From Orrella marina (lineage in GTDB: Bacteria; Pseudomonadota; Gammaproteobacteria; Burkholderiales; Burkholderiaceae_B), in the NCBI RefSeq assembly GCF_003058465.1, contig NZ_CP028901.1:2294001-2358000 (forward strand): a stretch of DNA of 64,000 nt, given 5' to 3'. Under the pieces are notes generated by a model. It did not search any database. It was not told the DNA's origin and worked only from the letters and a program-made list of their open reading frames with translations. Of this stretch, positions 54,027 through 62,646 are shown piece by piece. A program made the position numbers and the translations under genes. Every line of letters begins with the position of its first letter. Within the stretch, counting starts at the first letter, position 1.

Positions 54027-56720
54027 TCAGTGATCGAACACTTGACGGAAATCGCAACAATTCCTGATCAGTGCCTGCATATCACACGCTGTCAGTGGCC
54101 TGGAAAACAGATACCCCTGGAACAGGTCACTCCCGAGCAAACTGAGCAGACTTGCCTGCTCCGCTGTTTCCACACCCTCAATCACAACAACCATATTCAA
54201 GTTGTGCACAATTTCGATGACACCGCGTACCAACTCGGCATCCGCTTCGCTGGTAGTGACATCCACTACAAATGACCGGTCAAGCTTTACCTTGTCGATG
54301 GGAAGATTCTTGAGGTAACTCAAGCTGGAATATCCGGTTCCAAAATCATCTAGAGAAATCACGACCCCCATTCTTCGAAGCTCGGTCAGTTTAGTAACAG
54401 CTTGCTGCTGTTCTTTGAGCAACACACCTTCTGTGATCTCGATTTGTAACTGGTCAGGGTCAACACCGGTCTTCTTCAGAACGTGCCTGATCTGGTCTAC
54501 GAAATCATCGCGCTGAAAATACACAGGCGAAATATTGACCGCAACCGGCACAATGGCTGACCCGCCATCCGCACGCATGCCAGGAGAAACTGAACAAGCC
54601 TGCCATAACGTCCAGTTGGTCAATTCGACGATCTGACCTGACTCCTCTGCCATCGGAATGAACTGTGCCGGCGAGATGAAACCATACTCCGGGTGTTTCC
54701 AGCGGACCAGGGCCTCCATGCCCTTGATCTGACCGCTACGGACATCAATGAGGGGTTGGTACACCATGGAAAGCTCGCCCTCAACCAGGGCGCTTTTGAG
54801 CCTATGCGCCAACTCCATCCTGAGCGCAGCCTGCGCTCCCATCGCCTCGTTGTACTGAGCCCAGGCGCGCGTACCGCGCTGCTTGGCAGCGAGCAAGGCA
54901 AGATCAGCCTCACGCACGAGTTGCATGGGATCCGAGAGCCTGCCTTGGGCACTGCTGATTCCGATGGAAGCAGAAACAGTCAGCTCGTGACCGTCAACAC
55001 TGACAGGCGTTGCAAGCACATTCATTATGGCTTCGGCCAGAATAGTCAGAACCTCGTCATTCGTCTTACGCAGAAAAACTACAAACTCGCCTGCATCCAC
55101 CCGGGCGAGCAGCGGGGGCTGCGCCAATCCCATCTGCTCATAAGACTCATCCAGAAGCCGCTTCAAGCGAGCAGCCACCTTCACAATCAGGCGGTCGCCC
55201 AGTTCATGGCCGAGCGAATCATTGATCAATCTAAGCCCTTGCATGTCGATAAACACCAACGATGGGCGCAAATCCACCACAGCACCCGGCGAATCTTGAG
55301 TCTGAGGGTGGGTTTGAAGGCGGGTATGACGAGTCTGGGCAGGGGCCAGATCACATTCTGAATCCATCTCATTGAATGCGACTTGCAACATTCGGCGCAA
55401 CTTTCGTCTGTTGGGCAGGCCCGTCAACGGATCCTGGAGCGCACGCTCCTGCAACAGTCTCGCACGGTGAAGCGCGAGTTGTGCCAGTCGTTGACTGGCA
55501 TTAGAGAAGAATGTGAACAGCAGCCCGATGACAAGCACCCAGACCGGGTAGCTGGACATCCCCACCTCTCCCGGTAGTTTCTCCTTCCAGAAAGTGACTT
55601 CAAATGGAAACACTCTCGGAAACTGAAAACTGTCGCGTGCGATCGCAACCGCAGGCGTACCTATGGTGTTGGCTGACCGAAAAAACGGAACATTATTGCC
55701 GTTGGCCACGAAGCAGCACGGCGGTTCATCAGTGAAGGCATCTTCGACAAGGACAGTCAGATCCACGGTCGCGACGACAGCCCCTGACCAATCTGCATCA
55801 GGATTGCCGAGTGGTGCCGCCACAAAAGCGATCTGTGGTTTGCCTGGTACGAGTCCTGGGGCCGACATTCCCGCTTCACCTGATTTATGCACTGAATCGA
55901 GAAAAGCCCAGAATGCCATTTCTGACTTGAGCAATGACTCCAGATCATCGCCCAAGGTGTCAACATGGACGTTCGTACCAACTCCCCCATCCTCTCCGAT
56001 CAAACTGAAACGCACGATGGACGGCATGTCCCGGATATGACTTCTGAACTCCTGCCGGACGAATTTATCTGCTGAACGTCCCCCCATCGATTTCCAGCGG
56101 TCAGCCATGCGCTGAATCGAACCGATAGGCTGATCGAACGAGATCTTCAGCGTATGGCCGACAAATTCTGCTCTGGCCTGCACGTAATGCTGCCCCTGAA
56201 CCAGGTCACGCTCGACCATCAGATAAGAACCCATCACACTTGCAAAGGTGCCCACCAGAGTCAGAGCGATACTGGCGCGTCCGTATGTGGGGGTGAGTTC
56301 ACCGCCCTGCTCGGGCTTGAATCTGGACGCAAGCAGCACGGCGAAGCCACCCACGATCAACGCGATGCCCAGAAATGCGTCCCGCTCCCCGTGCCAGTTC
56401 GCCACCTGATGATCAGCCAGCCATGCTGATAGCAACAAAGTCGCAGCCGCCAATACCCAAGGTCGCGTATGCCTTCGAGTTGACCTTGCCCTATGCAGAC
56501 AGGCGGCGGTGCAAACCAGGAGCCCTGCAACACCTGGCGACATAAACACATAGCCTGTGTCAGCAGTCCTCCCAAGCCGGAGCGCTCCGAGCAGACCCGC
56601 TACACCGATCCAGAACACCGCAGGAATGGCAACGAACAGGTACAAGCGGAGGAACTTCTGCAGGATGACTTGCAGAGGGTTCGAAATGGCAGGGCCAAGC
56701 GCTAACGGGCTCTGAGACAT
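54027..56720 (-). CDS. Membrane-bound GGDEF/EAL protein, likely c-di-GMP phosphodiesterase
   Basis: 897 residues. About five N-terminal helices (25-165), a periplasmic or extracytoplasmic region from 170 to 390 with a CHASE-like feel, then a helix (392-405). The GGDEF domain at about 428-620 has a degenerate signature, ARVDAGEFVVFL near 541, in place of GGDEF, so it probably makes no c-di-GMP. The EAL domain from about 640 keeps GMEALVRWKHP (E669) and LDDFGTGYSSLSYL, so phosphodiesterase activity is likely. Acts on the motility/biofilm second messenger; no neighbouring partner genes. Confidence 0.88.
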   Translation of the reverse strand: MSQSPLALGPAISNPLQVILQKFLRLYLFVAIPAVFWIGVAGLLGALRLGRTADTGYVFMSPGVAGLLVCTAACLHRARSTRRHTRPWVLAAATLLLSAWLADHQVANWHGERDAFLGIALIVGGFAVLLASRFKPEQGGELTPTYGRASIALTLVGTFASVMGSYLMVERDLVQGQHYVQARAEFVGHTLKISFDQPIGSIQRMADRWKSMGGRSADKFVRQEFRSHIRDMPSIVRFSLIGEDGGVGTNVHVDTLGDDLESLLKSEMAFWAFLDSVHKSGEAGMSAPGLVPGKPQIAFVAAPLGNPDADWSGAVVATVDLTVLVEDAFTDEPPCCFVANGNNVPFFRSANTIGTPAVAIARDSFQFPRVFPFEVTFWKEKLPGEVGMSSYPVWVLVIGLLFTFFSNASQRLAQLALHRARLLQERALQDPLTGLPNRRKLRRMLQVAFNEMDSECDLAPAQTRHTRLQTHPQTQDSPGAVVDLRPSLVFIDMQGLRLINDSLGHELGDRLIVKVAARLKRLLDESYEQMGLAQPPLLARVDAGEFVVFLRKTNDEVLTILAEAIMNVLATPVSVDGHELTVSASIGISSAQGRLSDPMQLVREADLALLAAKQRGTRAWAQYNEAMGAQAALRMELAHRLKSALVEGELSMVYQPLIDVRSGQIKGMEALVRWKHPEYGFISPAQFIPMAEESGQIVELTNWTLWQACSVSPGMRADGGSAIVPVAVNISPVYFQRDDFVDQIRHVLKKTGVDPDQLQIEITEGVLLKEQQQAVTKLTELRRMGVVISLDDFGTGYSSLSYLKNLPIDKVKLDRSFVVDVTTSEADAELVRGVIEIVHNLNMVVVIEGVETAEQASLLSLLGSDLFQGYLFSRPLTACDMQALIRNCCDFRQVFDH

Positions 56721-56721
56721 T

Positions 56722-57034
56722 GTGAGAGTTCCAGAATATCAGCCACAAAAAGCCGAATGGCATTTCAGCGACGCTAGCTCCCAAAGCCACGCGCGAACAC
56801 ATCTGCCAATCCGGTTGTCATGTGCATGTCAGTCCAGGCAGTCAACCAGACCGCTGATCAGTCGGCCAATCCTGTCGAATTTTCCAATCGAATATCCGGT
56901 TCATTCAACCACCTGGGACCGGAGACTAGACAAAGACATGCTAAATAAACGTTAGCTTAACTTATTATTTGCATCGAACATCCCGGTGGCCATCTCAGGA
57001 ATGTCCTCCGTATCACTCGCTTTATATCTGGTTC
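56722..57034. other. Intergenic region before the GGDEF/EAL gene
   Basis: About 310 bases. A short inverted repeat GCTAA/TTAGC is at 56940-56956. No gene or confident promoter recognised. Confidence 0.3.
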
Positions 57035-57946
57035 TCAATTGTCATGCGACAGATCTTCTCCGACCCAGTACCCGCTCCTCAACCGCTCTGGTCGCTCAAG
57101 TGCAGAAACCTGAGCTGCTGTTTCCCAGCTCTCCCCATGCACGGATAGCCCAGCATAAATCCCGTAACCCTCACCTGTCTGGATTCGCCCGCCAGCACAT
57201 ACCCCTTCGCCCGCACGTAGGCTACCCTGCACCTCAATATTACCCTGTGCACGCACTCCCCAGCCTGCCTCAAGATGGAGTCCACATCGAATGTCGCCAT
57301 CCGCAATCAGGCCATTGCGCACCTCCATCTGCCCATCCACATCAATCGACCCCTGCGCCTGGATCGACCTGCCGCAGACCAGATCGTCCTGAACGACCAG
57401 GGACTGGCCAGGCTTGAGATTCCCGTGAACCTCAAGGCGATCTGTACATTCAAGTTCCCACCCGGCGAGGAGGTCACCCGTGCAAGTCACCGGACCTTCG
57501 GCAAGAACTCCCCATCCAACCCTCAAATCTCCCGCCACCCGTATCTCGCCTCGTACATGAAGGCCGCCACCGATTCTGACCTGATCCCCGACGAACAATC
57601 CGGCCTGCGTACCTTGTGGGGCATGATGACCGATACGCGCACCTGCCTCCACATGCAACTGGCCTCCGACACGTAACAACTGGTCTACCGAAACATCTCC
57701 CAACACCTTGAGCGTTCCCGCAAAAACCATTGCCTCGGCATCAAGCTGATCCACAACACGCACGGCGTGCGTCGGACCGAACTGGTCGAGCAACCAGCAC
57801 GCATCACCGAATCGGCCATCTGCCACTAGCGCGTCAAGCAGTTCCTGGTAGTCACCGCCTTGCGAATAATGCTTGATGAACCAGCGAAAGCCGTCAGCAC
57901 ATGGCCGTTTGGCTTTGACAAACTTCTTGTTGATATCGAGTTCCAT
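57035..57946 (-). CDS. Hexapeptide-repeat solenoid protein of unknown function
   Basis: 303 residues from ATG 57946, eight bases after GGAAGGG. Residues 1 to about 85 form a helical head (DGFRWFIKHYSQGGDYQELL, DACWLLDQFGPTHA). From about 125 to 280 the chain is a nearly unbroken run of six-residue units such as GGLHVR, GEIRVA, GDLRVG, GNIEVQ and GSLRAG, about 24 of them, the pattern of a left- or right-handed beta-solenoid with three units per turn. The C-terminus ends with RPERLRSGYWVGEDLS. No signal peptide. It resembles bactofilin or polymer-forming proteins only in general pattern; no family is claimed. Confidence 0.7.
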   Translation of the reverse strand: MELDINKKFVKAKRPCADGFRWFIKHYSQGGDYQELLDALVADGRFGDACWLLDQFGPTHAVRVVDQLDAEAMVFAGTLKVLGDVSVDQLLRVGGQLHVEAGARIGHHAPQGTQAGLFVGDQVRIGGGLHVRGEIRVAGDLRVGWGVLAEGPVTCTGDLLAGWELECTDRLEVHGNLKPGQSLVVQDDLVCGRSIQAQGSIDVDGQMEVRNGLIADGDIRCGLHLEAGWGVRAQGNIEVQGSLRAGEGVCAGGRIQTGEGYGIYAGLSVHGESWETAAQVSALERPERLRSGYWVGEDLSHDN

Positions 57947-58880
57947 GTAAATGCCCTTCCTGTGTGCTGACCTGCGCATCGGCTCGTTGTTGCATCTGCT
58001 GCCGACTCTCCACCACAATCACCACTATGGCAGTCTCGCGCAAATTCCGTCTTGACTGATACTTTCGTTCAGACGATTTTGTGCTCACGCCGGATACGGA
58101 GCACTCTGTCTGGCTTGTGTCCCGCCTGTGCTGGCCTGACGCATCTGTCCCCTGCCATCAAGGTTTCTTTTAGTGGCAAACGGGATTGGCGAGTGTGCGT
58201 GACAGTCGTGCCAAGCCTCTACCCTGCGGGTCTATGGCGGCGTTGAGAAAATGGATTGCCGTGCGGATATGTGTGATACGCGGATCAGACAGGCCACACG
58301 GCCAAAGAAAGCCGGGCAAGCGAAACTGTCATAAAAAAGAGCCTGTCAATCAGAAAAGACATGATGTCCGAGAATTGCATCCGTTTGAATTCCAATCACT
58401 CTGCGTAGAAGTGCCATTCGCTGGACATAAAGTCACACAACAAATTCACATGAAGAATGCTTCCGACCGAGCGACGTGAACAGCACAAAGTCGAGATCGG
58501 AAAAAATGAAGGACCTAAAAAGCAAAAACCCAGGAAGGTAAAACGCCTGTCCACAAAACGGGCTGTCAGCAAAGAGTGCACTGCCGATCTTTCGAGTACG
58601 TGGGAGATGGAAGAAGCAACGTTACGCAACCTTTAAATGCATCTGACTGTCACACGTCTGCTCGAGTCAGATTATAGGACAGTGAAGGTGACTTTCCTGA
58701 ACAATTCTCACCAGAGAGCAGATCCTTTGTCACGCAGGTCAAGCGGGGTAGAGATCTCGCCCACAGATCTTGGGGAATCGAATCCTTTCAGAGGTCACGA
58801 CGCCACGCCTGCGCACCACTAGTTAACGACAGACACAAGAAAACGCACCATTCTGGTGCAAAAACCATCTCACTCAGCAA
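57947..58880. other. ORF-poor region upstream of cydD
   Basis: About 900 bases without a convincing gene. Frames at 58186-58479 and 58637-58822 lack ribosome binding sites and families. The right end becomes very AT-rich, with runs of T and A just before cydD. Confidence 0.4.
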
Positions 58881-58885
58881 TTTGA

Positions 58886-58927
58886 TTGATTTTCCTCAAA
58901 ACAGAAAACACTATAATTATTTATTAT
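58886..58927 (+). promoter_or_regulatory. cydD: Candidate FNR-type class II promoter for cydDCA
   Basis: An FNR-like box TTGAT-TTTC-CTCAA (58886-58899) differs from the consensus by one base. A -10-like TATTAT at 58922-58927 puts the start site near 58934, so the box would be centred at -41.5, the class II activator position. A TATAAT at 58912 is an alternative -10. Site calling is from pattern alone. Confidence 0.5.
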
Positions 58928-59005
58928 GTTTTTTTATTAAATATTAAATTACATAATTATGTAGGTTAATGGCTCAGCTCCGAAACTCTATTTCACACCA
59001 TCGAC

Positions 59006-60841
59006 ATGACCACTTTGAAGCGTGCGAAGCCTCGTAGATCTCGCCAGGCCGTAACAATTGAAGACGGCAAGGCAGGGTCACTCTTGCATATTGTGGGTCC
59101 GTCGATCTGGATCGGTCAGGCTGCGTGTCTTGCGCTTGTCGCCGGAGGCCTGGCCGAGGAAACTCTGTCACATACGGATGCGATTCTGTTGATTAGTGGC
59201 TTCCTGGCATTAAGCGTGGTGCGATCTGTCCTCGAGAACGGCATCATTCTTCGCACAATCCGGCAGGCCGCCAGGTCCGTCACTGCAGCCCGCATCAATG
59301 CAGTCCGGGAAATCGGTCAGTTATCACCATTTGACAGAAATCGCCCGGCTGCAGGCGGATTTGCCAGCACTGTCACCGAACAGGCTGGCAACATTCTGCC
59401 CTACCGCGCAAGATTTCTACCTGCCCGCACAAAATCCCTGTGGGTCCCTATTGCAATCCTGATTGCCATAACCCCAATTTCCTGGGTGGCAGCATTGATT
59501 CTGCTACTCAGTGCTCCCATGATTCCGCTATTCATGGTCCTTGTCGGCTTGAAGGCGCGTTCAATCAGCCAGGCTCAACTTGTTGAACTCTACGATATGA
59601 ACGCGTACATGCTCGACCGGTTACGCGGAATGCAGACCATCCGGTCACTCGGCGCAGTCGAGGCAACATCTGCCACCGTACTTGAGCGTGCGCGCAATCT
59701 GCAGCGCAGGATCATGGCTGTCCTCAAGGTGGCATTCTTGTCTTCTGCGGTGCTAGAACTCTTCTCGGCGCTTGGCGTGGCGCTAGTCGCGGTATATGTC
59801 GGATTTCATCTGCTCGGAGATCTGCCATTTGGCGCATGGGGGCAGAAGATGTCCCTGACACAGGCATTGTTCGTCTTGCTGCTGTCGCCTGCCTTCTATG
59901 AACCATTGCGTGAGCTGGCGGCAGCTTGGCATGACCGCGCAAGCGGACAAGCGGCCATCGCGCAACTTGAATCGCTGTGTCGATCACCACTGCACGGGGT
60001 CGGCGAGTTCAGTCGTAAAGAGGATCAGGAGATCGACCGCGACTCGGCAAATGTGGAACAAACGACACACGAACTTCAACAACTGTCTGTCGCGCCGTCT
60101 GTCGAATTACGCGACGTGACGTTGAGCTACAGGCACCCGAATTCACCTGCTCACACCCAGATAACATCACATCCTGGCGCAGGGTCTCACGTTTTTGATG
60201 GTTTGAACCTGAAAGTCATGCCTGGTGAACACATCGCGATCATGGCGCCTAGCGGAGGAGGTAAATCCACACTACTCGGCCTGATTGCCGGATTAATCAA
60301 ACCGGATTCTGGCGAGATCAAGATCGGGACTGTCAGCATGTCGGATGCGAATGCACACAGTCTGCGGACCAAAATGGCATGGATCGGTCAAAAGCCACAC
60401 ATTTTCAAGGGATCTGCCACCCGAAATATCACGCTTGGTCGCCGGCTCAGTCCTGAGGAGCTCGATCACGCTGTCGCACATGCCGACTTGCAATCTTTCA
60501 CGCTTGACCGCAGCAGAGCAGATCTTGCGGAAGGCGGTGCCGGAATGTCTGGAGGCGAACTGGTTCGCCTGTCAATTGCCCGTGCGCTCGCAGACCAGCA
60601 TGCCAGCCTGTTGCTGGTTGATGAGCCAACAGCCCATCTTGATGCAGGCACAGCGAGGAACGTAAGTGAACACCTGTTCAACGCGGCGCACGGAAAAACA
60701 ATGATCGTGGTCACACACGATCCGATGCTATGTGCCCGGGCGGACCGTACCGTCCGCCTCCGGGCACACGCAATCACAGAGATCCGATTACGGAACAATC
60801 ATCACAGGATACGCCTGGAGGAGGAGGCAAGCCCATGCTGA
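59006..60841 (+). CDS. cydD: CydD, ABC exporter subunit for cytochrome bd assembly
   Basis: One half of the CydDC heterodimeric exporter that moves glutathione and cysteine (thiol reductant) to the periplasm and is needed for cytochrome bd assembly. Membrane helices occupy about residues 25-300, then an ATPase domain from 365. It has the Walker A APSGGGKST (414-422), the signature MSGGELVRLSIARAL and the Walker B LLLVDEPTAHLD. 611 residues, overlapping cydC by seven bases. The start ATG has no strong ribosome binding site. Confidence 0.92.
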   Translation: MTTLKRAKPRRSRQAVTIEDGKAGSLLHIVGPSIWIGQAACLALVAGGLAEETLSHTDAILLISGFLALSVVRSVLENGIILRTIRQAARSVTAARINAVREIGQLSPFDRNRPAAGGFASTVTEQAGNILPYRARFLPARTKSLWVPIAILIAITPISWVAALILLLSAPMIPLFMVLVGLKARSISQAQLVELYDMNAYMLDRLRGMQTIRSLGAVEATSATVLERARNLQRRIMAVLKVAFLSSAVLELFSALGVALVAVYVGFHLLGDLPFGAWGQKMSLTQALFVLLLSPAFYEPLRELAAAWHDRASGQAAIAQLESLCRSPLHGVGEFSRKEDQEIDRDSANVEQTTHELQQLSVAPSVELRDVTLSYRHPNSPAHTQITSHPGAGSHVFDGLNLKVMPGEHIAIMAPSGGGKSTLLGLIAGLIKPDSGEIKIGTVSMSDANAHSLRTKMAWIGQKPHIFKGSATRNITLGRRLSPEELDHAVAHADLQSFTLDRSRADLAEGGAGMSGGELVRLSIARALADQHASLLLVDEPTAHLDAGTARNVSEHLFNAAHGKTMIVVTHDPMLCARADRTVRLRAHAITEIRLRNNHHRIRLEEEASPC

Positions 60842-62637
60842 ACGCCCTCATGCGGCATCGTACTCGTCAATCAATAGAGCTGCTGCGTATTCTGCTCAAT
60901 GGACAGCATCGCAAGCCGGCATTGACAGGCGCCCTACTTGCAGCATGCACTTCATTGCTCGCCATTACGCTTCTCGCGATATCTGGCTGGTTTATCACGG
61001 CAACCGCGATTGCGGGCCTGACAACCACGACGGCGCTTGCTTTCAATGTCTTTGTGCCCTCCGCAAGCATTCGCTTACTGGCTCTGGCACGTACCGCATC
61101 ACGATACGGTGAGCGCCTGTTCACACACGATGCCACACTGGCCGCACTGGCAGAGCTACGTGCGCGTCTGTTCAAAGCATGGTCAACGCCGCGTCTGGCC
61201 CGATCGCTCGCAACCCACCCTGCAAAGCTGCTGTTTCGACTCAGTACAGATGTCGACGCCCTTGATGGTATCTATCTGCGCATCGCTGTTCCCGCTTTTG
61301 TTGCAGCGACATCCACTCTGCTGACATCCTTCCTAATTGCAAACCTGAATATCCTGGCCGGAGTCGCATCCGCCGTCTGGATCATTGCAACCAGCGCGGC
61401 ACTCTGTTCTGGACAGGTAAGGAAAGGTCTCAGACCTTCCCTGTTGAAGACAGTCCTAATCGAACGTCACCGATCCCAGGCGATCGATTTCATCAGTGGT
61501 CAGACGGAATTGATCATGACCCAACGTTTCGAACACCAGCAACGCTCACTGGCGAGAACGGCCAGACGTATCGAGGCGCAGGAGATCAAGCTCGCACAGA
61601 TAGATTCCCTTTACGCGATCTGGCAGTCCCTGAGCACTGCGCTGCTGACTGCTGCCACCCTGCTACTTGTTGTCGCAGGAATCGGGCGAGGAGACTTTGG
61701 CCTGCCGTGGGGTGTACTGGCCGTACTGGCCAGTCTGGCCGTCAATGAACCGCTCGTCTCGCTCCGGAGAGCGTTGTCTGAGTCAGCCCGTACGGCCATT
61801 GCGGTCAAGCGTCTGGCTGCAGCGGTAGCGCCTGCGGAGCCGGATGTGGCTGGACGTTCTGCACTCGATCAAAAATCTGTGGCCACGTCTGAACTCACCG
61901 GATACGAGAGTCCTGTTGCTTGTAACACCCGGTCTAGTATCGCTGCCAAGCCCACTGCACAAAACATCGCCATCTTGTGCGACAACCTGTCACATCAATA
62001 CGAGGGCAGCACACATCCGACCCTCAAGAATTTGAACCTGACGATTCGCAGCGGTGAGAAAGTTGCAATCACTGGCCCAAGTGGAAGTGGCAAATCCAGC
62101 CTGCTTGAGCTTCTGGCCGGTGAGTTGTCCCCGAGCTCAGGTACTGCCGCCTGCCATACGTGCACTTTATTACGCCAGCTTCCTCAACTCTTTAACGATA
62201 CCGTTGCCGAGAATCTTCGCATTGCAGCACCGCAAGCAACCGATGAGAGTCTTTGGTGTGCGCTCAGAGCAGCTGGACTCGCCCAAGATATCCGTCAACA
62301 GCCTGACGGGCTCAACACGATGCTCGGTGAAACGGGACTTGGACTTTCGGCCGGACAGAAACGTCGCCTCGCACTGGCCAGGCTACTGCTGCTGAACCGA
62401 TCCACATGGCTGCTTGACGAGCCAACCGAAGGGCTAGACGGTCCGCTTGCCAACGACATTCTGGATCGACTTTTCAAAAGCGCGTCGGGACAGACCATCG
62501 TCGTAGCAACCCATCTACATCGTGAGGCCCGGCATGCGGACCGGATCATCGAGATCCGGCACGGCCAGATCACTGCCAGTGCAGAGCGTGCATCCCCGCG
62601 GTTTCAACACCTTCTTTCCACTTTAAGACCTGACTGA
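60835..62637 (+). CDS. cydC: CydC, ABC exporter subunit for cytochrome bd assembly
   Basis: Partner of CydD. 600 residues from ATG 60835, preceded by GGAGGAGG. Six membrane helices in the first 320 residues, then ATPase motifs: ITGPSGSGKSSLLELLAG, signature LSAGQKRRLALARLLL, and Walker B STWLLDEPTEGLD. The LSAGQ signature replaces the commoner LSGGQ. A longer frame to 60730 lies inside cydD and is rejected. Ten bases before cydA. Confidence 0.92.
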   Translation: MLNALMRHRTRQSIELLRILLNGQHRKPALTGALLAACTSLLAITLLAISGWFITATAIAGLTTTTALAFNVFVPSASIRLLALARTASRYGERLFTHDATLAALAELRARLFKAWSTPRLARSLATHPAKLLFRLSTDVDALDGIYLRIAVPAFVAATSTLLTSFLIANLNILAGVASAVWIIATSAALCSGQVRKGLRPSLLKTVLIERHRSQAIDFISGQTELIMTQRFEHQQRSLARTARRIEAQEIKLAQIDSLYAIWQSLSTALLTAATLLLVVAGIGRGDFGLPWGVLAVLASLAVNEPLVSLRRALSESARTAIAVKRLAAAVAPAEPDVAGRSALDQKSVATSELTGYESPVACNTRSSIAAKPTAQNIAILCDNLSHQYEGSTHPTLKNLNLTIRSGEKVAITGPSGSGKSSLLELLAGELSPSSGTAACHTCTLLRQLPQLFNDTVAENLRIAAPQATDESLWCALRAAGLAQDIRQQPDGLNTMLGETGLGLSAGQKRRLALARLLLLNRSTWLLDEPTEGLDGPLANDILDRLFKSASGQTIVVATHLHREARHADRIIEIRHGQITASAERASPRFQHLLSTLRPD

Positions 62638-62646
62638 GAGCGCCCT

